The notes: a model not told the origin generated them from the letters alone. 64,000 nt of DNA from Flavobacterium rivuli WB 3.3-2 = DSM 21788 (GCF_000378485.1 NZ_KB899967.1:496001-560000), one strand, 5' to 3'. Shown: positions 32,953 to 42,704, counted from the stretch's first letter. A program made the numbers and translations.

Positions 32953-34097
32953 ATAAGCTCCTCTTTTTTGCTTTGCCCGGCTATCACTTCATTTTCTAAA
33001 GAGTAAAACAGTTCAAGTGCATTTTTAAAGGCCTGGTCCATATTAAAATACTTATAATTAGCCAGCCTTCCCACAAAATATACATCTATAAGAGCATCGG
33101 CTTCTGCCTTATATTTTTCATAAATGTGCTGGTTTTTAGGGTTTGGCACCGGATAGTAAGGATCGCCTACATCTGTAGTATATTCTTTTACAATAGTAGT
33201 CTTGTCCGATTTTTGACCGCCAAAATGCTTGTACTCAATAATACGTGTAAAGCCCACCTCTTCACCCGGATAGTTAACCACAGAGTTTTCCTGGTAAAAT
33301 TCGGCATCTACCGTTTCGCTTACAAAGTTTATAGAGCGGTATTCCAGCTTTTCGGTAAGGCTGTGCTTAAATTCAAAGTAGCGGTCTACGGGGCCGGTGT
33401 AAAACAATTTGTCATATCCGGTTACCTCATCTTTAACATCAAAATAATCAGTGTTAAGCAGCACCTCAATGTTAGGGTGGTTCAGTATCCCTTCAAACAA
33501 TTTTGTATAGCCACCCACGGGCAGTGCCTGATGTTTGTCGGAAAAATAACGATCGTCATAATTGGTACGTACCGGTATACGGTCAAGTACCGATGCGTCC
33601 AGTTCTTCAGGGTATTTATCCCATTGCTTTTTAGTATAATGCCTGAACATTTTTTCGTACAGCACCTGCCCCACTTTGTTAAGTGCTGCTTCACGCCCAT
33701 CTTTAGGAGCATCAATAGGCAGGCGATTTTCGTCCAGCCAGTTTTTCATTTCAGGCTCGGTGGTTATGTTGGTGCCAAATAATTTATTTACGGTAGTTAT
33801 GTTAACCGGTATGGGTACCAGCTGCCCGTCTACCTGGGCAATAACCTTATGTTCCCACGGGTACCAGTTGGCAAACTGGTTTACATATTCCCACACATCC
33901 TCCTCATTGGTATGAAAAAGGTGCGCACCATATTTAGATACCAATATGCCGTTCTCGTCTATATAGTCATAACAGTTGCCCGCAATGTGGTCGCGTTTTT
34001 CTATTATCAGTACTTTTTTACCCAGTTGTGCGTAGCGCTCTGCCAGTACGGCACCACTAATACCTGCACCTATAATTACAATATCTGCGTTTTTCAT
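32949..34097 (-). CDS. glf: UDP-galactopyranose mutase
   Basis: A 382-residue flavoenzyme that interconverts UDP-galactopyranose and UDP-galactofuranose. The FAD-binding N-terminus is DIVIIGAGISGAVLAE followed by EKRDHIAGN. Family motifs include SKYGAHLFHTN, ANWYPWEHKV and LPVGGYTKLFEGIL, then EYRSINF and NYPGEEVGFTRIIEYKHFGGQ. All are the expected substrate and flavin contacts. Length fits bacterial Glf. It sits between a glycosyltransferase (one base upstream) and a glycoside hydrolase (overlap downstream). Confidence 0.93.
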   Translation of the reverse strand: MKNADIVIIGAGISGAVLAERYAQLGKKVLIIEKRDHIAGNCYDYIDENGILVSKYGAHLFHTNEEDVWEYVNQFANWYPWEHKVIAQVDGQLVPIPVNITTVNKLFGTNITTEPEMKNWLDENRLPIDAPKDGREAALNKVGQVLYEKMFRHYTKKQWDKYPEELDASVLDRIPVRTNYDDRYFSDKHQALPVGGYTKLFEGILNHPNIEVLLNTDYFDVKDEVTGYDKLFYTGPVDRYFEFKHSLTEKLEYRSINFVSETVDAEFYQENSVVNYPGEEVGFTRIIEYKHFGGQKSDKTTIVKEYTTDVGDPYYPVPNPKNQHIYEKYKAEADALIDVYFVGRLANYKYFNMDQAFKNALELFYSLENEVIAGQSKKEELI

Positions 34098-34098
34098 A

Positions 34099-35229
34099 TT
34101 ATTGTACGGTACTTTTAATTAATACTTTCATCTTATCGGCAGTGGCATTCCATGAGGTGTTTTTAAGTATGGCTGCATATTTTGCTTCCAGTAAAACATC
34201 CGGAGCACCGGCAATAAGTTTATCAATAGCAGCAGAGAATTCTTCAGCCGACTCCACTATCTCAACACAGCCGCTGTAATCCCTTACCACATCTTTAATA
34301 GCTGTAGATACCATAGGTTTTCCGGCAGCCATATATTCTAATGTTTTGGTAGGGCTTATGTATTTTGTAGCATCGTTAAGCGCAAACGGCATCATAGCAA
34401 CAGAGAACGCTTTAAGGTAACCCGGCAATTCTTTATAATCTTTCATACCCAGGTAGTGTATGTTGTGCTGCCTTGGCAAATCGTGCTCCCCGATTTTTGC
34501 CAGCGGCCCTATCATTACAAAACTCATGTCTGGTTTTAAAAGGGCAACCTCATTAATAAGCTGCAGGTTAAGGCGCTCGTCTATCACCCCAAAATAGCCT
34601 GCAATAGGACCTTGTATATTTGCAATATCATGGGGAATTGCAATACCGTTCTGTGCCTTGGCAAAATGCTCCTGGTCTACAGAGCTGGGGAAGCAATGCA
34701 CGTTATCATGGTGCTGCGCCTTAGATTCGTATAACGATTTACCACCGGTAAATACCACACTGGCATTTGCCATAAGGTAACGCTCCTGCTCTATTAGTTT
34801 TTCGGGGGCGTTTTTAAATAGTGTAAGCTCGTCCATACAGTCATACACTACAGTATCAAACTCAAAATAACTTAACAACGGCACAAACGACGCTGAGTAA
34901 AACCAGCCTGTAGCAGCTTTTTTACCGGTGTACTGTGCCAGCACCGTTTCTATTTCTTCTATATGCCTTACATTAGGCTGTAATACATGCAGGTTATCAT
35001 TAATTTTAGTAAGCCTGCTTTCTTCTTCATGTTCCCTAAACCAGGGCTCTTCTATCAGTAATATTTTTTGGTCTTTAGCCATACGGCTTATAAGGTGTTG
35101 TGGCCTTTGGTATACAAAATCCCAACGCAGGTGGCAAAAAACCACCATATCATACGCATTTTCATTTTGTGCGGACATTCCGGCATCAATAATTGGGGTA
35201 CTCTCTTTAGTTGTAGGTGTAGGTTGCAT
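34099..35229 (-). CDS. Glycosyltransferase family 1/4 (GT-B fold)
   Basis: A 376-residue cytoplasmic enzyme. The N-terminal Rossmann domain begins DMVVFCHLRWDFVYQRPQHL, a phrase shared by TuaH-like and galactofuranosyl/teichuronic-type glycosyltransferases. The C-terminal domain holds PTKTLEYMAAGKPMVST with the EX7E-type acidic pair region, which binds the nucleotide sugar. First gene of the operon with glf and a glycoside hydrolase. A role in making a galactofuranose-containing surface or secreted glycan is inferred from the neighbours. Confidence 0.8.
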   Translation of the reverse strand: MQPTPTTKESTPIIDAGMSAQNENAYDMVVFCHLRWDFVYQRPQHLISRMAKDQKILLIEEPWFREHEEESRLTKINDNLHVLQPNVRHIEEIETVLAQYTGKKAATGWFYSASFVPLLSYFEFDTVVYDCMDELTLFKNAPEKLIEQERYLMANASVVFTGGKSLYESKAQHHDNVHCFPSSVDQEHFAKAQNGIAIPHDIANIQGPIAGYFGVIDERLNLQLINEVALLKPDMSFVMIGPLAKIGEHDLPRQHNIHYLGMKDYKELPGYLKAFSVAMMPFALNDATKYISPTKTLEYMAAGKPMVSTAIKDVVRDYSGCVEIVESAEEFSAAIDKLIAGAPDVLLEAKYAAILKNTSWNATADKMKVLIKSTVQ

Positions 35230-35643
35230 AGTTTTCGTTTTTTGGCAAAGAGTAGCCTGTAGGAATATCCTTCCAGGTTCGACGTTTATAATAAATTTGA
35301 AAAATCAGGGGGCGGGTAGCTAACCGGAATAAATAATTTGAGTATTAAGCACACCCATAGGCCGTTATGTATTCCTTCCTGTGCAAATTTCCCTGATTTG
35401 CCCCCGGTTTTCCTTATACAATTACCCCGTTTGGTTATACAATCATGTTTGTTAAGAAAAGTTTGTGAATTGTTGATTGTCAAAAGGAAAGAATTTGATA
35501 GCCCGCTACTCTTTTCTGGCATCTGCAAAATATATCAATTATGATATTCGCAAAACAGGCAGCATTTTTATAGTGTTTCTGTTTTCTTAAATGCTTTTAT
35601 ACCCGCTACAGGTTTTGTAATTTTACAGGCTGATACCAACACC

Positions 35644-37662
35644 ATGAACGAACTTCACCTCGAAACCAGCCCTTACCTTTTGCAGCATGCCGGCAACCCC
35701 ATTTATTGGAAAGCCTGGAACGAGCAGTCGCTGCAAACGGCACGCGACCAAAACAAACTTATTATTGTTAGTGTGGGCTACAGCGCCTGCCACTGGTGCC
35801 ATGTAATGGAGCATGAAAGTTTTGAAGACAATGAAGTGGCTGCCGTAATGAACAGCAACTTTATAGCTATAAAGGTAGACCGCGAAGAACGCCCGGATGT
35901 TGATGCTGTTTACATGAAAGCTGTACAGCTCATGACCGGGCAGGGTGGCTGGCCTATGAACGTTGTGTTGTTACCCGATGGCAGGCCGGTGTGGGGCGGT
36001 ACCTATTTTAGAAAAAACGCCTGGATGGAAAGCCTTACCCAACTTCAGGAATTGTTTGAAACCGAACCCGAAAAGATGGCAGATTATGCAGATAAGCTTA
36101 TGCAGGGTGTGAGCCATTCGGGGCTTGTAAATCCTACATCAGATGAGATACCTAACCCCGGTGCTATAAAAGCAATTGCTGAAAAATGGGCCAGGAGCTT
36201 CGACTGGGAGTATGGCGGTTATGCCCGTGCGCCCAAATTTATGCTGCCTAATAATTATATATTTTTACAACGCTACGGCTACCAGACCAATACCAAAGAA
36301 TTACTTGATTTTACCGATCTTACCCTTACCCGCATGGCGTGGGGTGGTTTGTTTGATACCGTGGGCGGAGGTTTTTCGCGCTACTCTGTAGATATGAAGT
36401 GGCATGTACCCCATTTTGAAAAAATGCTGTATGACAACGGCCAGCTTATGAGCCTTTATGCCGAGGGATATAAACGCACCAAAAACCCATTATATAAAGA
36501 GGTTATAGAGAAGACCCACTTTTTTGTTGAGACAGAACTGACTACTGATGCCGGTGCATTTTATAGCGCGCTGGATGCCGATAGCCTCAACCTTTTTGGA
36601 CACCTTGAAGAGGGTGCCTTTTATGCCTGGGAAAAAGACGACCTTAAAGGATTGCTGGAAGATGATTTCTCTTTGTTCTCTGAAGTTTTTAATGTAAATG
36701 AATTCGGATTTTGGGAAGATGGGCGTTATGTGTTGATACAGAATAAGCCTCTGGAAGAAATTGCAATGGCGGCAGGAATCTCTGCGGAAGCATTACAGGA
36801 TAAAAAAACGGAGTGGGAACAATTACTATATGCCGCCCGCGAGCTTAAAGCCAAACCAAGGCTGGACGATAAGATACTTACCTCATGGAATGCCATTATG
36901 CTTAAAGGCTATACCGATGCTTATAAAGCATTAGGTGATGATGTTTACCTTAATGCTGCCCGCCGCAATGCAGCCTTTATTACAGAACAACTTTGGCACC
37001 CCGACGGTTTTTTATGGCGTACTTATAAAAACGGGACCGCCAAGATTAATGGCTTTCTGGAAGATTACGCCCATACAGCCGATGCCTTTATAGCCTTGTA
37101 TCAGGCTACGCTGGAAGAAAAATGGATAACCTTTGCCAAGCAGCTTACAGATTATTGCCTGGAACATTTTTATGATGAAAAGAAGCGGTTTTTCAGGTTT
37201 ACAGCTACCGATGGCGAGCAGCTTGTAGCCGCGCACTATGAAACCGAGGATAATGTTATACCGGCATCAAATTCGGTCATGGCAAATGTGCTGTATAAAC
37301 TGGGGCTGCTGTATGATAATGAATATTATGAAAAAGTAGCTTTAGAGATGCTCTACCTTATGGTGCCTAATATAGATTATGCATCGGCATATTCTAACTG
37401 GCTTAACCTGTGGCTGGACCTCGCCGCCGATAATAAAGAACTGGCAGTATGCGGGGTACATGCCGCACAAGTCATAAAAGAAATAAACAGCCACTACCTG
37501 CCCCATTTGCTTGTAGCGGGCAGTACAGCACCATCGGCCATGCCGTTTTTAAAAGACCGCTTTGCAGAGAATAATTTAATGTTTTATGTTTGCCAAAATA
37601 AGGCGTGCAACCTGCCCACATCATCATTAAGTGAGGCATTACAAGATTTAAAATTACAATAA
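35644..37662 (+). CDS. DUF255 thioredoxin-domain protein (YyaL/SPATA20 family)
   Basis: A 672-residue protein. The N-terminal thioredoxin-like domain (1-160) begins LHLETSPYLLQHAGNP and has the CxxC pair Cys49/Cys52 in SACHWCHVME, plus KVDREERPDVD. The rest is an (alpha/alpha) barrel like sugar epimerases (PHFEKMLYDNGQL, KPRLDDKILTSWNA). No signal peptide, so cytoplasmic. Biochemical role unknown; mammalian SPATA20 is the homologue. The stretch 35230-35643 upstream shows no convincing gene. Stop and next start are adjacent. Confidence 0.9.
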   Translation: MNELHLETSPYLLQHAGNPIYWKAWNEQSLQTARDQNKLIIVSVGYSACHWCHVMEHESFEDNEVAAVMNSNFIAIKVDREERPDVDAVYMKAVQLMTGQGGWPMNVVLLPDGRPVWGGTYFRKNAWMESLTQLQELFETEPEKMADYADKLMQGVSHSGLVNPTSDEIPNPGAIKAIAEKWARSFDWEYGGYARAPKFMLPNNYIFLQRYGYQTNTKELLDFTDLTLTRMAWGGLFDTVGGGFSRYSVDMKWHVPHFEKMLYDNGQLMSLYAEGYKRTKNPLYKEVIEKTHFFVETELTTDAGAFYSALDADSLNLFGHLEEGAFYAWEKDDLKGLLEDDFSLFSEVFNVNEFGFWEDGRYVLIQNKPLEEIAMAAGISAEALQDKKTEWEQLLYAARELKAKPRLDDKILTSWNAIMLKGYTDAYKALGDDVYLNAARRNAAFITEQLWHPDGFLWRTYKNGTAKINGFLEDYAHTADAFIALYQATLEEKWITFAKQLTDYCLEHFYDEKKRFFRFTATDGEQLVAAHYETEDNVIPASNSVMANVLYKLGLLYDNEYYEKVALEMLYLMVPNIDYASAYSNWLNLWLDLAADNKELAVCGVHAAQVIKEINSHYLPHLLVAGSTAPSAMPFLKDRFAENNLMFYVCQNKACNLPTSSLSEALQDLKLQ

Positions 37663-38511
37663 ATGATACAGGAAGAAACCCAGTTACAAAACTACATACA
37701 CCAATTTACAGCTACAATTGTGGGCTATGTGCCTAATGTGATAAAGGCAATTTTTATTTTATTCATTGGCTTGATAATAATAAAAATTCTTAGGCGGGTT
37801 ATTACCGGCATCATGACCAAAAATGCCGACCATGACCCTACACTGCTTAAATTTGTACTCGATGTTGCCACATGGATTTTAAGGGCTTTTATTTTTGTGG
37901 CTGTTATAGGTGCATTAGGTGTAGAAACTACAACCTTTGCCGCTGCCATAGGTGCAGCAGGTATTGCCATAGGCCTGTCGTTACAGGGTTCGTTAAGTAA
38001 TTTTGCAGGAGGGCTGCTTATTATATTGTTCAAGCCGTTTCGCATAGGCGATTATATAGAAGCACAAGGGCAGGGCGGCACGGTAAACAGCATACAAATT
38101 TTTAGTACCCGCATTATAACTTCTAACAACCAGGTGGTGTATATGCCTAACGGAACCTTGTCTAACAACACTATTAAAAACTTTTCGCAGGAGCCACTGC
38201 GCCGTGCAGAGGTAGTACTGGGTGTGGGTTACAACAGCGACTTAAAGCACGTTAAAGAGGTTATTTATAAGGTAATAAAATCTGACGACAAGATACTTAC
38301 AGAACCCGGGGCATCTATCGAAATAAAGGGCCTTGCAGAAAATTCTGTAGACCTTGTTGTGTTCCTTTGGGCAGAAAGGCCGAAGTATGGCGCAATGGTA
38401 TCTGACTTTTATGAGAATATTAAAATCGCCTTTGAACAGGAAGGCATAGAGATACCGTTTCCGCAACGCGATATACATGTAAAACCCGACGGTAAAAATA
38501 CTGTGGCTTAG
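37663..38511 (+). CDS. Small-conductance mechanosensitive channel, MscS family
   Basis: A 282-residue protein with three hydrophobic segments (about 20-45, 68-88, 92-125). The third is the pore helix with regularly spaced Gly and Ala (AAAIGAAGIAIGLSLQGSLS then NFAGG), as in MscS. The cytoplasmic beta and alpha/beta domains follow (FRIGDYIEAQGQGGTVNSIQ, VYMPNGTLSNNTIKNFS, and DIHVKPDG at the end). It opens under membrane tension to release solutes. It begins one base after the DUF255 gene ends, which implies co-transcription. Confidence 0.93.
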   Translation: MIQEETQLQNYIHQFTATIVGYVPNVIKAIFILFIGLIIIKILRRVITGIMTKNADHDPTLLKFVLDVATWILRAFIFVAVIGALGVETTTFAAAIGAAGIAIGLSLQGSLSNFAGGLLIILFKPFRIGDYIEAQGQGGTVNSIQIFSTRIITSNNQVVYMPNGTLSNNTIKNFSQEPLRRAEVVLGVGYNSDLKHVKEVIYKVIKSDDKILTEPGASIEIKGLAENSVDLVVFLWAERPKYGAMVSDFYENIKIAFEQEGIEIPFPQRDIHVKPDGKNTVA

Positions 38512-38611
38512 ACAATAAGGCGAAAAGGATTGCGTTTCATTACTGGCATTGTATTTGTTAAAAATACATTGTCAAGTGTAATTTATGTCGTTTAGTATTA
38601 ATAATAAGCGG

Positions 38612-38619
38612 TATATTTG
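38612..38619 (+). promoter_or_regulatory. Bacteroidota -7 element
   Basis: TATATTTG, matching TAnnTTTG, 42 bases before the ATG at 38662. Upstream TTTAG at 38591-38595 is a weak -33 candidate. Confidence 0.55.
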
Positions 38620-38661
38620 GCATCTCAAATTACTACTATTAACATACCATAAAATTTGAAA

Positions 38662-39345
38662 ATGAAACGATTAAACTTATTTTGCGCTGCTCTTTTTGCA
38701 GCTGCATCTTTTACTGCCAATGCCCAGATAAACCAGACACCGGTGCATAGCGGAGGCGGACAAATTTATGTTCAGGGCGAAAAAGCACTTCCTGCTACAG
38801 GATCTATGTTTACAAGCGAGCAGTATATGCCTGCAAAAACATCTAATAACAATGCTACTACGCTGTTATTGCGTTACAATGCTTATTCAGATCTTTTTGA
38901 AATGAGCAACCCGCAGGAACAAAGCATTAAAGTACTGCCTAAGCAAAAAGATGTTGTTGTAACATTTAAGCAGAACAATGAGAGCTATGTGTATGAGACT
39001 TATAAAACAGAAAAAGGCGAAACCACCACTGGCTACCTAAATGTTATAAGTGATAACCCTAAAGTAAAAATATACAAGAGAGAGCGCGTTTACCTGCAAC
39101 AGGGCTCTGTACCGGCTAATAGCTACCAGACTGCAAAAGCACCTGCCTACAAAAGGGCACCAGACGAATATTATGTAAAAGTGGGCGATGCAGAAGCTAC
39201 CTTTTTTGATGACAAAAAAGATTATGCCAAACTTATACCGGGAAAAAGTAAAGAAGTTTTAGAGTTTATTAAAGCGAATAAGATTAACGTAGAAAACGCT
39301 ACCGACCTGCAAAAACTTGCAGATTACTCTGCAAGCGTTTTGTAG
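38662..39345 (+). CDS. Exported protein of unknown function
   Basis: 227 residues starting at MKRLNLFCAAL; a TTG six bases earlier also opens the frame but is less likely. A Sec signal peptide (MKRLNLFCAALFAAASFTAN, cleaved before Gln) is followed by a soluble beta-rich protein with TSEQYMPAKTSNN, an NYES-like core and a helical end. No family was recognised. Its end abuts tsaB on the opposite strand with no spacer. It has its own promoter, so it is monocistronic. Confidence 0.6.
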   Translation: MKRLNLFCAALFAAASFTANAQINQTPVHSGGGQIYVQGEKALPATGSMFTSEQYMPAKTSNNNATTLLLRYNAYSDLFEMSNPQEQSIKVLPKQKDVVVTFKQNNESYVYETYKTEKGETTTGYLNVISDNPKVKIYKRERVYLQQGSVPANSYQTAKAPAYKRAPDEYYVKVGDAEATFFDDKKDYAKLIPGKSKEVLEFIKANKINVENATDLQKLADYSASVL

Positions 39346-40005
39346 TTATTTGCCTGCAATAAAATCTTTTAAATAAAAAGGCTCAAAATAAGCGACATCT
39401 ACGGTGTCGCTTATTTTGTATTTATTAAAAGACAGAAGTGCCATCTCCCCTGCCGATGGGTATACGGCATTTTCATGGTATACAAATTTACCCGCAGGTA
39501 AAACTTCGTGGTATTTTGCGGCACCATCTCCCACAAGGTGTATGGTACCCACTACATCATCAAAAAAATTATCGCCTATTATCTCGGCCTTCGTTTCTCT
39601 TAATTTAGTATAGGCTGTGTCAAAAATAGCAGTATAGGCTTCCATACGGCGGGCATCTATCATGGGTATGATAACGCCGCTATCTACAGTTATTTTACGC
39701 GCTAACAGCTCTAAAGTATCTATAGCTATTAAGGGTATATTAAGTGCATAGCACAATCCTTTTGCTGCCGATACCCCTATGCGCAAACCAGTATAAGACC
39801 CCGGCCCTTTACTTACCGCAATAGCTTTAAGGTCTTTAAAATCAAGCCCGGCCTCCTTTAGAACATCTTCAATAAATACATGCAGTTTCTCAGCATGGGT
39901 GTAGCCTTCGCCTGCAAATTCATTTAAGGCAAGAGTTGCACCATCTTTAGCTATACCTACCGAACAGTTTTTTGTAGCGGTTTCTAAATTTAAAATAATC
40001 GCCAT
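39346..40005 (-). CDS. tsaB: tRNA threonylcarbamoyladenosine biosynthesis protein TsaB
   Basis: A 219-residue actin-like ASKHA-fold protein, the partner that activates TsaD in making t6A on tRNAs reading ANN codons. The family signature is complete: ILNLETATKNCSVGI, GYTHAEKLHVFIEDVLKEAG, then AVSKGPGSYTGLRIGVSAAKG and ALNIPLIAIDTLELLA. It is the last gene of the TolC/adaptor operon (one base from the previous stop), an odd partnership. A 14-bp palindrome lies in its last 25 codons. Confidence 0.92.
   Translation of the reverse strand: MAIILNLETATKNCSVGIAKDGATLALNEFAGEGYTHAEKLHVFIEDVLKEAGLDFKDLKAIAVSKGPGSYTGLRIGVSAAKGLCYALNIPLIAIDTLELLARKITVDSGVIIPMIDARRMEAYTAIFDTAYTKLRETKAEIIGDNFFDDVVGTIHLVGDGAAKYHEVLPAGKFVYHENAVYPSAGEMALLSFNKYKISDTVDVAYFEPFYLKDFIAGK
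39384..39418. terminator. Perfect 14-bp palindrome inside tsaB 3' coding sequence
   Basis: Arms 39384-39397 and 39405-39418 are perfect complements with a seven-base loop. It lies within coding sequence of tsaB (encoding KISDTVDVAYFE), yet on the plus strand it is followed by TATTTATT, 38 bases after the stop of the gene at 38662-39345. It could end plus-strand transcription at this tail-to-tail junction. Confidence 0.5.
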
Positions 40006-40006
40006 G

Positions 40007-41290
40007 CTATTTAACGTCCGCGGTTTTGATTTTTACTTTATCGTTGGGGTTAAGCTCTTTACTAACCAGGGTGTAAGGGCCCGTAATGACCTCGTCGCCT
40101 TTATTAAGGCCACTTAGTATTTCTATATTAGTATCATCCTGTATGCCGGTAGTTACTTTTTTAAGCACTGCCTTATCGCCCACTTTTACAAAAACGCTTT
40201 CAAACTTTTTTTCAGGGATGGCGGCATCATTGGTGTTAGCGGGTGCAGCAGCATCTTTTGGCGCATCCTGTTGCGCTGTTGCGCCATCTGCCTTTAGTAC
40301 AACGGCACTTATAGGCACAGCCAGTACATTTTGTTTTCTCTCGGTAATAATATCTACCGTAGCGGTCATTCCCGGCCTGAAGGGAGAATAGTTAGACGGT
40401 TTGCCTGCAAGCATTTCCTGATACGATTCTTTAAGAATGCGCACCTTTACTTTAAAATTAGTAACCTGGTCGGCAGTAAGCGCATCGCTTGCCGAATTAG
40501 ATATACTGGTTACAACGCCTTTAAATTTCTTTTTCAGGTAAGCATCCACCTCAATTTCGGCTTCATTGCCCACACTTATTTTTACAATATCATTTTCATT
40601 AACATCTACCTCTACCTCCATATTGTTAAGGTTGGCCACACGCATAATCTCTGTACCTATGTTTTGCTGGGTTCCCAGCACACGCTCGCCTAACTCTATG
40701 TCTAAAAGAGATATAGTACCGTCTACCGGAGAGTAAATTGTAGTTCTGTTAAGGTTGTCGCGCGCCTCTGTAACAGTAGCATTTGCACTTTGCACGCTAT
40801 AGTAAGCCGACTTCTTAGATGCCTGCGCCACTTCGTATGCAGACACTATTTTATCCCACTCTGATTTAGATATTACCCCTTTTTCAAAAAGGCGCTGATT
40901 ACGGTCATAATTAGCCTTAGCTTCTTTAAGCTGCGCATCGGCCTGGCTTAAACCGGCTTTGGATGTAGATAGTGATGCCGTGCTCCTGCTCACACCCGAC
41001 TCATAAAGATCGGGGTTTACACGTACCAGCAACTGGCCTTTTTTTATGGCCTGCCCCTCTTTTACAGGAAGCTCTATAACCTCACCAGAAACTTCCGACG
41101 ATATTTTAACCTCAATTTCAGGCTGTACCTTACCCGTTGCCGAAACCGTTTGGGTAAGTGTTATAGCTTTAACTTTGCTAACTTCTACTTCTTTACCTTC
41201 CTCTTTTTTAGCCGAATTTTTATACAGCTTGTAGCCTACAAAAGCTAAAATGACTGCTCCTACTAAAATTAAAATTGTTTTTTTTGACAT
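40007..41290 (-). CDS. MacA-like periplasmic adaptor of an efflux system
   Basis: A 427-residue membrane fusion protein with a single N-terminal membrane segment (ILVGAVILAFVGYKLY). The biotinyl-lipoyl domain (SSEVSGEVIELPVKEGQAIK) is followed by a coiled-coil hairpin (about 95-165) and a beta barrel. A Pro/Ala-rich insertion lies near residue 345. MacA-type proteins link an ABC transporter MacB to TolC; no MacB gene is next to it, so the pump partner is encoded elsewhere. It lies two bases after the TolC gene and one before tsaB. Confidence 0.85.
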   Translation of the reverse strand: MSKKTILILVGAVILAFVGYKLYKNSAKKEEGKEVEVSKVKAITLTQTVSATGKVQPEIEVKISSEVSGEVIELPVKEGQAIKKGQLLVRVNPDLYESGVSRSTASLSTSKAGLSQADAQLKEAKANYDRNQRLFEKGVISKSEWDKIVSAYEVAQASKKSAYYSVQSANATVTEARDNLNRTTIYSPVDGTISLLDIELGERVLGTQQNIGTEIMRVANLNNMEVEVDVNENDIVKISVGNEAEIEVDAYLKKKFKGVVTSISNSASDALTADQVTNFKVKVRILKESYQEMLAGKPSNYSPFRPGMTATVDIITERKQNVLAVPISAVVLKADGATAQQDAPKDAAAPANTNDAAIPEKKFESVFVKVGDKAVLKKVTTGIQDDTNIEILSGLNKGDEVITGPYTLVSKELNPNDKVKIKTADVK

Positions 41291-41292
41291 GG

Positions 41293-42681
41293 TTATTGTT
41301 TTTGATAAAGTGGTATACCAAAGTAAAACTCCAGTATTTTTACCCTGAAAATAAAATCATATTTGGTTCGCAATACTTCCGACTGAGCGTTTACAGACAG
41401 TGTTTGCGCCTGGTTAAGGTCGAATACATTTATAAGCCCTACCCCGTAACGCTCAGTAGCATATTCTAACGCGCCTTTTCTTGCATTGGCCGCAGATACT
41501 GCTGCTTCATAAGCGCGCAGTGCACCCTGCGCATCTGTAAAGGCAGTATATACATTACGTTTAAGGTCTACTTCCTGCTGCTCGTAAGCAAGCTTAGAAC
41601 GTTCCAGCGCAACCTTGGCACGCTGTACATTATTACGTATCTGGAAACCATTAATAATAGGTATTGATAACTGGAAACCAAAAGAGTGCCCCCTGTTATC
41701 TACAAACTGGTTCCAGAAGGAAGGCTGGCTTGTAATTACAGGCACAGGAGTACCACCACCTTCGGGTGTTACATACGTTACATTATCGGCATAACTTATA
41801 CGGGTATTAAGGCTGTAAAAACCCCTAAGCGTGGGCTGGTAAGCACCACGGGCAATTTTAATATCCTGTTTTGCCACCTCAAGATTGGCAAGAGCCAGTT
41901 TAATTTCGGTACGTATTCCTTTAGCCTTATCAAAAATGGCATCGGGGGTTTGTATCAATACTTCGCTTTGCTCACTGCTATATTCTTCATCAGCAATATC
42001 AAATGTAGCAAAATCTTCAAGTTGCAGTAATTGGGCAAGGCTAAGTTTAGAGAGCAGTAACTGGTTTTCGGCAGCAATAACCTTTTGCTTATCACTTGCT
42101 ATTGTAGCTTCAATATCCAGCAGGTCGCCTTTTGGTATCTGGCCACCCTCAACAAGCTGGCTGCTGCGCTCATATTGTTGCTCATCTATAGCTTGTTGTT
42201 CATTTTGTACCTTTAAATTTTCTTTATTAAAAAGTATCTGCAGGAAAGCATTGGCAACGTTTAGTGCCGTATCATCTTTCATTTTTTGCAACTGGTACTG
42301 GCCTGCAACAATTGCCATACGCGCCCGCCTGTAGTTCATTTGGTTTTGCAGCCCCTTATAAATATCAAACTGGGCACTTAAGCCGGCATTACTGTATTGC
42401 AGGGTTTGCTGTTGCAGTAAGTTAGTAAGCGGGTTAATATTTAAACCTACGTTCCAGGTATGGCTGCCGGTAACATTTGCCGATGGCAAAAAGGCACCAA
42501 TAGCATCTGTTTTGGCTATAGACGTTGTTTTAAGATCGAGTTCAGACTGGCGTACTGATATATTATTTTTTAGTGCATAATCAACACATTCCTGCAATGT
42601 CCATTTCTTTGCCTGAGCCGCTGCCGTAAATGTACAAAGCCCACATGCCAGAAGCAGTAATATATATATTTTGTGTTTCAT
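41293..42681 (-). CDS. TolC-family outer membrane efflux protein
   Basis: A 462-residue protein with a signal peptide (MKHKIYILLLLACGLCTFTA, cut near AAAQA). The family duplication is visible: WTLQECVDYALKNNISVRQS near the start, and AKVALERSKLAYEQQEVDLK in the second repeat. It forms the outer membrane and periplasmic tunnel of a tripartite exporter. First gene in the operon with a MacA-like adaptor and tsaB. A TATTTTTG -7 element on the minus strand lies at 42712-42705, 24 bases before the ATG. Confidence 0.88.
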   Translation of the reverse strand: MKHKIYILLLLACGLCTFTAAAQAKKWTLQECVDYALKNNISVRQSELDLKTTSIAKTDAIGAFLPSANVTGSHTWNVGLNINPLTNLLQQQTLQYSNAGLSAQFDIYKGLQNQMNYRRARMAIVAGQYQLQKMKDDTALNVANAFLQILFNKENLKVQNEQQAIDEQQYERSSQLVEGGQIPKGDLLDIEATIASDKQKVIAAENQLLLSKLSLAQLLQLEDFATFDIADEEYSSEQSEVLIQTPDAIFDKAKGIRTEIKLALANLEVAKQDIKIARGAYQPTLRGFYSLNTRISYADNVTYVTPEGGGTPVPVITSQPSFWNQFVDNRGHSFGFQLSIPIINGFQIRNNVQRAKVALERSKLAYEQQEVDLKRNVYTAFTDAQGALRAYEAAVSAANARKGALEYATERYGVGLINVFDLNQAQTLSVNAQSEVLRTKYDFIFRVKILEFYFGIPLYQKQ

Positions 42682-42704
42682 TTTTAATAATCCGGTTGGG
42701 TGAA

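Noticed and set aside
35286..35528. Possible 80-residue minus-strand gene upstream of the glycan operon
   Set aside because: No family match, Pro/Ser-rich translation, no ribosome binding site or promoter, and it lies in the region between divergent genes. Treated as non-coding.
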